DNA from: Sebastes aleutianus
Lineage: Eukaryota > Chordata > Actinopteri > Perciformes > Sebastidae
Length of the DNA: 64,000 nt
Reading direction: 5' to 3'
Assembly (NCBI GenBank): GCA_916700875.1
Contig: CAKAKS010000190.1
Span: forward strand, 186,001 to 250,000
A program made the position numbers and the translations under genes. The notes under the pieces were generated by a model. That model did no database searches. It was not told the origin of the DNA and saw only the letters and a list, made by a program, of their open reading frames with translations. Shown here piece after piece: positions 58,918-64,000 of this stretch (positions are counted from its first letter, which is position 1; each line of letters starts with the position of its first letter).

Positions 58918-59679
58918 ATATCGATCTGTCCTGATAAGTCATGTCTCATATGGACTTTTTGTGAAGTTAAGTGTGGGGACTTTCCTCTTTGTGTGTTTCA
59001 CTCAACTGACACATTTCGAGTTGCCTTTCAAAGTTTCACTTCAACAGGTGACATCAGAACAATCAGAGTCATACATTAGGGGGTGTTTTTAAATAAGAGT
59101 CTGGTGAAGAAAATAATGGGAAAGTGTTTCCTTAGTTTGTGTTTTGAAGAATAAATAATGTTTTGTTTTGTTTTACTTCAAAAACCTTCCACTTCTCCAG
59201 AGTAATAGAGCTTTAAAATGAAGAAAACATATTGATAATTCAGAATAAGAAGTATGTGTTATTGGCTGTGTGGTGCTGAAAGACAGCTCTCTCCATGATG
59301 AACATCCAGCAGAACATAACGCTCCTCATGCTGGAGTTTATATCTCAGAGCTCTGCATGTAAATCAGTCGCTCAGTCTACTTTTATTGTTCGCGTTACAG
59401 ACGCTCATTTGAGGCACCATTGTGCATCAGAGGCTGAATTTTCCACTTTGATTGGAGCAGATCATCAGTCCAACACAGCCTCGAACAGGCGGAACGGAGG
59501 AGCCCCGAGGAGAGGAGGCTTTGTGTTGGATTAGATACACCAGATACGGTTACAGTACTGTGTGCTCTCTCCATTATTGTCGCTTTGAAGAAGTGCAGGA
59601 TGATAAAACACGTCTGTCAGCGCAGAACAAAACCAAGACGAGCTGTATATTATATATATTAGCCTCTCTGTGTGTTTGC

Positions 59680-59831
59680 GCGTGCGCGTGCAGTGCGCGC
59701 ATATGCAGTAAAACACATTGTTTTCCAGTTTGTGCGTCATTTTTGCAGTTTTTATGCATGAGGTTCTTTTTCTATCCGTGTTTGTGTGACTTTTACACGC
59801 TTGTGTACATTGAATGCGTGCGTTTGTGTGT

Positions 59832-59877
<46 letters not shown>

Positions 59878-60545
59878 GCGTGCATGTGAGGTGCGTGTAC
59901 GTGCAGTAAAACAGAAAAACTTTTTTTTTCCCCCAGTTTTTACGCATGAAGTTCTTCTATCCGTGTTTGTGTGTGACTTTTCCACGCGTGTGTACAATGA
60001 ATGCTTGTGTGTGTGCGCGTGCACGTGTCAGTGCAATAACAGAGAGAGTGTGCAGACTCTTTCCAGTTTGTGCGTAATTTTTCAGTTTTTACGCACGGAG
60101 CTCTACTCATACCCATGTTTGTATGACTTTCCACGCGTGCTTACAATGAATGTGTGTGTTTGCGCGTGCGTGCGTGTGCAGTGCGCGTATATATGCAGTA
60201 AAACAGTGTTTTCCAGTTCGTGCGTCATTTTTCAGTTTTTACGCATGAAGTTCTTCTATCCATGTTTGGGTGACTTTCCACGCGTGCTTACAATGAATGT
60301 GTGTGCGTGTGTTTGCGCGTGCATGTGCGGTGCGTGTAAGTGCAATAACACACAGAGAGAGATAGCAGACTAAGATTGTTTTTTCCAGTTTGTACGTAAT
60401 TTTTCAAGTTTTTACGCATGAAGTTCTTCTCTTTCTGTGTGTTTGTGTGTCTTTCCATGTGTGTGCGTGTACAATTCATTTCTGTGCGCGTGTGTGCAAA
60501 TACCCCCCAACCACACCTCCTCTGTTTCTTTATTTCTGTGCGCGT
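59680..60545. repeat. Degenerate tandem array, unit ~130-210 bp, five copies
   Basis: The marker (ttccagtttgtgcgt, cagtttttacgcatgaagtt, ttctatccgtgtttgtgtga, cttttccacgcgtg, acaatgaatg, then GT-rich tail and agtaaaacag) recurs at about 59722, 59931, 60061, 60211 and 60383. A GT expansion in copy 1 (59825-59872) and deletions account for the length differences. Open frames on both strands are products of the repeat. Confidence 0.88.
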
Positions 60546-60642
60546 GCGTCTTTGCATGCTCCTCTTGAAGAGGGGATTGTAATAAATTGTGCAATTTTTC
60601 TGCTGTTGGCATTCAAAATCAAGCTTGCATTGAGGACCCCCT

Positions 60643-60643
<1 letters not shown>

Positions 60644-60683
<40 letters not shown>

Positions 60684-60698
60684 ACCACCACCACCACC
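60644..60698. repeat. (CA)n then (CCA)n microsatellite
   Basis: CA repeat to about 60682 followed directly by CCA triplets. Confidence 0.95.
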
Positions 60699-60866
60699 AA
60701 TACTTTCTTTTCTTTCCCTCCCCCCTTTATTCTCTCTCTCTCCCTTTTTTTGTCGCAGCAAGAGAGTTTAGAAAAGAAGCGTGGGTTCTATTCAGCCTCT
60801 CTCCTTTCTGAAACCTATCCATGGCCTGTCAGTGGGCTTCCAGAGTCCAATTAGTGCTTTGTGAGG

Positions 60867-60870
<4 letters not shown>

Positions 60871-60939
<69 letters not shown>
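60871..60939. repeat. (TC)n microsatellite
   Basis: TC repeat with one CCC break, ~34 units. Homopyrimidine and mirror-like, so it could form triplex DNA. Confidence 0.95.
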
Positions 60940-60941
<2 letters not shown>

Positions 60942-61248
60942 TGGTCTTGTGCTCTTCCAGAGGCTCCTTTTCCTCTAAGGGGCTTTCCAGTCATAGCTGA
61001 GTGTAATAATTAATATGACATCTGGGCGCCTGAGTTCTTCTTTTACCACTTTCTGTATTTTTTTTTCTCTTTTCTTTATGGAGTTGTGGAGACAATAAAA
61101 CAAAAACTCATAAGCAGCCGTATCATCCACATACACTGTCTTTGTGTGTGATGGGAGAGATTATCTTTCAATTTGTTTGTCATTAAAAAACAGTTTTCTG
61201 ACTGTGTTTTGTTTTCTTTCAGCAGGTGCACCCTGAGTAATGGGTATA

Positions 61249-61973
61249 CTGTATGTTTTTATTTTTTATTTATTTTATTTTTTTGCTCAATGTCTTTTTA
61301 TTGGTATTCTGTACAAAATCCAATAAATAATTGTATAAACCATCCCTATAACAATATTACTGCAACATTAAATAAGCAAAGTTAATTTCATAAACAATTA
61401 CATTTATACATATAAATGAATTAAATCTGATAGCAACATAAATGAAACATATACCAAACAAAAACAAAATAAAGAAAGAAAAAAAAAAAAAAGTAAAAAA
61501 AGGAAAGGACCAAAAAAAATACAGAAAAATAAGTAAATTAAAAATAATAATAATAAATAAAGAAAAAAAACTAAGTATAAGTTGTGAATTATATGTAATA
61601 TGAGGTCAGCAGTTTAAAACTTCAATGTCAGTGGTATCCATTTGTTCTATATAGATTAAAAAGGGTCTCCATAAAGCATAACATTTCTGAGCACACCCTC
61701 TTGTAGTATAGCGAATCTTCTCCAATACCAAATGATGTATGGGATCTTTAAACCACATCCTGAGGGTTGGAGGATTCTTCTCCTTCCATTTAAGGAGTAA
61801 AAGCTATCATATTCCTTGAGATGTATGTCTTGTGGTGCTACTCCAAATACTGCAGTAGTAGCAGAAGGTTCTACGGGGTACTTCCAAAACATCTGAAAAG
61901 GTTTTAAATATTGACTGCAAGAAACTATTTAGTTTTGGACAAGACCAGAACAGATGTGAAAGGGTGGCTGGAT
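61249..61973 (-). mobile_element. 5'-truncated L1-type LINE with 12-bp target-site duplication
   Basis: The - strand codes pieces of an L1 ORF2 C-terminus: HLFWSCPKLN, a region with FGVAPQDIHL (61656-61892 frame), RRRIL and RYTTRGCAQKCY. The frame is broken. A poly-A-like end lies at the low-coordinate side (61249-61280). gtaatgggtata at 61237-61248 is repeated exactly at 61974-61985. Confidence 0.85.
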
Positions 61974-63029
61974 GTAATGGGTATATGTTTAATGTTTGTC
62001 AGTTACTCTTTTTATTTAACATACAAAATATGTGTGTGAGTTTAATCGTTGTAAATGGATATTTGACTGGGTTTAATGAATCTGTTGTACATTTTGTATA
62101 GAAAACATTAGATTTTCTCAAAATGATGCACAAACTTGAGTACATGGTGTAAATATTTCAGCACACATGGACTCAGAAGCTTTGTCAGAAATGTACAAAA
62201 GTAGTTGTACTAAAAGTTACAATGAGCAACTTTTTTTATTAGTTTTTCCACATAATTCATACATGTTTATAGCCTACAACAAGAAGACAGTATAATAAAG
62301 TGATAGAAATAAAAGGAGGAGTACTGGAGAGGGAGAAAAGTAAACAAAACATATAGTCCACCCACCTGTTACAATGAACTTATGGCATTTTAAAAACAAC
62401 TATTTCTGTAATGGACTTCTGCCTCTGTGATGTTTGTGTAAACACCTCCTCCCTCCTTGAATGGGTTGATTTCTGTCTGACATGAAAAGTTGTGATTGAA
62501 TGTCGCCCTCTAGAGGACAACAGTGGCACTTAACACTGGAGGAAAATACAAAAACTATATGTTACAAAACTGTGCAATACCAAACAATAATAGTAGAAAT
62601 ATGCAAGAGGTTAAAGGGTAAATAAAATATAAAATAAGAAAACAAATAAATAAAACAAAAAAAAAATGTTTAAGGTCTGTTAAGGCTTTGGTGTTGGAGC
62701 ACTGAATGATTTTAATGTACTGTTGCATTTTAAATCAAGATATTCTCTTATGAAAATTACTTCTGTGCATTTGAAATTTTTCTAAAATGATTAAAAAGAT
62801 ATATTTAAGATATAGTGGGTTTTTTTAACTGCAGTCATAAAAATAAACAAACAGAACATATTTCTATAGCAGTGAAAAAAGGAAAAGACATGTTTTAACA
62901 AATACATTTGACAAAACCTTTTTAAAGAACTATGTATAGGGGCAGCTTTTAGGTTGTTTTATAATTTTATTCTCAGGTATTGTCTTATTTATTGTAGTAT
63001 TTATCAACTTTACTATTATAGATTTTAAG

Positions 63030-63126
63030 GGCTGAGAGAGAGCCAGGGTAAAATGCATTTCATTGCATTTCACTGTACACTGTACTTTTAAATGCATATG
63101 ACAAATAAACTTGAAACTTGAAACTA
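63030..63126 (+). mobile_element. LINE/SINE 3' tail ending in cttgaaa repeats
   Basis: tttcactgtacactgtactt, then atgacaaataaacttgaaac and repeated ttgaaac, the usual 3' end of fish L2-like elements. Confidence 0.55.
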
Positions 63127-63396
63127 GAAAGTCAACAGAAAGAACAATTTCTATCAATATAATTTCTTATTTGTTGCAATTAATGTTTTGTTGGAGAAGT
63201 TTGAAACATCTGAAGAGTTCATTTGCTAAAACAGATAAAAGCCATTCTTAAAAATGAATAAACCAACACCGGTTTAAATGATTATCCCTAGATTGCAAAA
63301 TAAAACAACATGATTTAGGAAAAGAAAATTATACTTTTTTAGATATCTTGTCGAAACAACCCAACACAAGTTTGATTGATATTCCCTGAACTGCAC

Positions 63397-63425
63397 AAAA
63401 AACAAACAAACAAACAAACAAAAAA
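63397..63425. repeat. (CAAA)n microsatellite
   Basis: Six tetranucleotide units flanked by A runs. Confidence 0.9.
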
Positions 63426-63756
63426 CTTCTAGATTTGTTAGTATATCTTGAAGACAGTATCTGAACTTTTTTCCACTGGATATTTGATAAAAAATAAAAC
63501 TTTTTTTGCGTTTTGGTGCACTTACACACACATGCACCGCTAGATGTCGATATTTGACCACCTAATGATATTAGAAGAACCGCGGTAATGTTCGCGAAGT
63601 AGTTTGTCTCTACTGAGCTTCCGTACTTCCTCGGGTCATGTGTTATTGTTTACTAGCAAGGAGCTACTTCACAGCTGATTAGCCTTAAAACCACTAATGC
63701 TAACAGCAGCTGGCCAGATGTTTAGCTGGTTTATAATCTAGCTGTCATTAGTAGCT

Positions 63757-63852
63757 ATGAGGTCCCTGAACTACGTTCAACGTGTCAGCTTGGATTTTAC
63801 AGGAACTCTGTTTCCTCATGCTATCTGTCTGGGAGATGCAGACAACGACTCT
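63757..63852 (+). CDS. itfg2: ITFG2 first coding exon (partial gene)
   Basis: The ATG opens MRSLNYVQRVSLDFTGTLFP then HAICLGDADNDS and ends at a perfect donor gtgagt after 32 codons, in phase 0. This matches the N-terminus of integrin alpha FG-GAP repeat protein 2. ITFG2 folds as a beta-propeller and is a subunit of KICSTOR (with KPTN, SZT2 and KICS2), which holds GATOR1 on lysosomes and restrains mTORC1 when nutrients are low. GDADNDS is the first FG-GAP-like Asp-rich loop. The rest of the gene lies beyond the right edge. It is divergent from ascl1a. About 200 bp upstream (63560-63756) is likely 5' UTR and promoter, without a TATA box. Confidence 0.9.
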
Positions 63853-64000
63853 GTGAGTAAGATAACTTTGATTTTAGGTTCATCTGTTCACAGCTCATTA
63901 ATTATATTATAGCCGAATGTTACATTAAAGTGTTTTCACTTGTGGGTATCGATCAGTGTAAACCAACAGACCTGGAAAAAGATGCAGATTGAGTACAGTC
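63853..64000 (+). other. itfg2: itfg2 intron 1, truncated by window end
   Basis: Follows the donor at 63853. No acceptor or second exon is visible before the edge. Confidence 0.7.

Larger units (their letters stand above)
58301..63560. other. Head-to-head spacer between ascl1a and itfg2
   Basis: Contains a LINE tail (58643-58917), a ~165-bp tandem array (59680-60545), CA/CCA and TC microsatellites (60644-60939), a truncated L1 (61249-61973) and another LINE tail (63030-63126). The stretch 58930-59640 looks unique and lies 1-1.5 kb upstream of ascl1a, so it is a fair place for enhancers. That is inference. Confidence 0.5.

Noticed and set aside
59531..60761. Open frames of 90-195 codons between ascl1a and itfg2
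   Set aside because: They are translations of GT/CA-rich tandem repeats (Cys/Val or Thr/His runs), with no start context, splice sites or domains.
1..64000. Endogenous retrovirus, tRNA or rRNA genes
   Set aside because: I looked for LTR-like ends, gag/pol motifs and tRNA box A/B pairs by eye and saw none convincing; tRNAscan or RepeatMasker would settle it.

Overview
The window is vertebrate nuclear DNA, almost certainly from a ray-finned fish and probably a percomorph. The evidence is GT-AG split genes with large introns, an intact achaete-scute gene of the fish Ascl1a type, dense CA/GT microsatellites, and many short inverted-repeat transposon relics and 3' ends of LINEs. There is no bacterial-style gene packing, rRNA, CRISPR array or integrated virus that I can recognise. 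Three protein genes are supported. (1) A multi-exon gene on the + strand fills positions 4573-51195 and probably starts upstream of the window. I joined its exons by splice sites and reading phase: 13 well-supported exons plus one candidate 5' exon, 2508 nt in total, which stay in one frame to a stop (835 residues, N-terminus missing). The first ~635 residues are Ser/Pro-rich and look disordered. The last ~190 are a compact, well-conserved-looking domain with one near-canonical EF-hand loop, one degenerate EF-hand loop and a hydrophobic C-terminus. I cannot name this gene. (2) ascl1a, a proneural bHLH factor, lies on the - strand with its whole CDS in one exon (57273-57875) and a spliced 3' UTR that runs down to about 55.7 kb. 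(3) The first coding exon of itfg2 (KICSTOR complex) lies on the + strand at 63757-63852, with the rest off the right edge. Layout: 1-11.5 kb is the 5' intron(s) of the EF-hand gene, rich in transposon relics. From 11.5 to 32.3 kb come the exons coding the Ser/Pro-rich part. From 32.3 to 44.5 kb is a 12-kb intron with a 21-bp perfect hairpin. From 44.5 to 51.2 kb are the exons of the EF-hand domain. From 51.2 to 55.7 kb is the 3' UTR and a tail-to-tail spacer with ascl1a. From 55.7 to 58.3 kb is ascl1a, whose 3'-UTR intron holds a long foldback of 21-bp tandem repeats. From 58.3 to 63.7 kb is the head-to-head spacer between ascl1a and itfg2, which holds a ~165-bp tandem array, a 5'-truncated L1 with a clear target-site duplication, and LINE tails. 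The three genes show no sign of a shared pathway. The large, partly repeat-poor introns next to a developmental transcription factor could hold ascl1a enhancers, but that is inference. I found no clear new biological system. The points most worth checking are the unnamed EF-hand gene, the GAT repeat that runs in frame into its EF-hand exon, the foldback inside the ascl1a 3'-UTR intron, the tandem array upstream of ascl1a, and the perfect hairpin at 40.84 kb.
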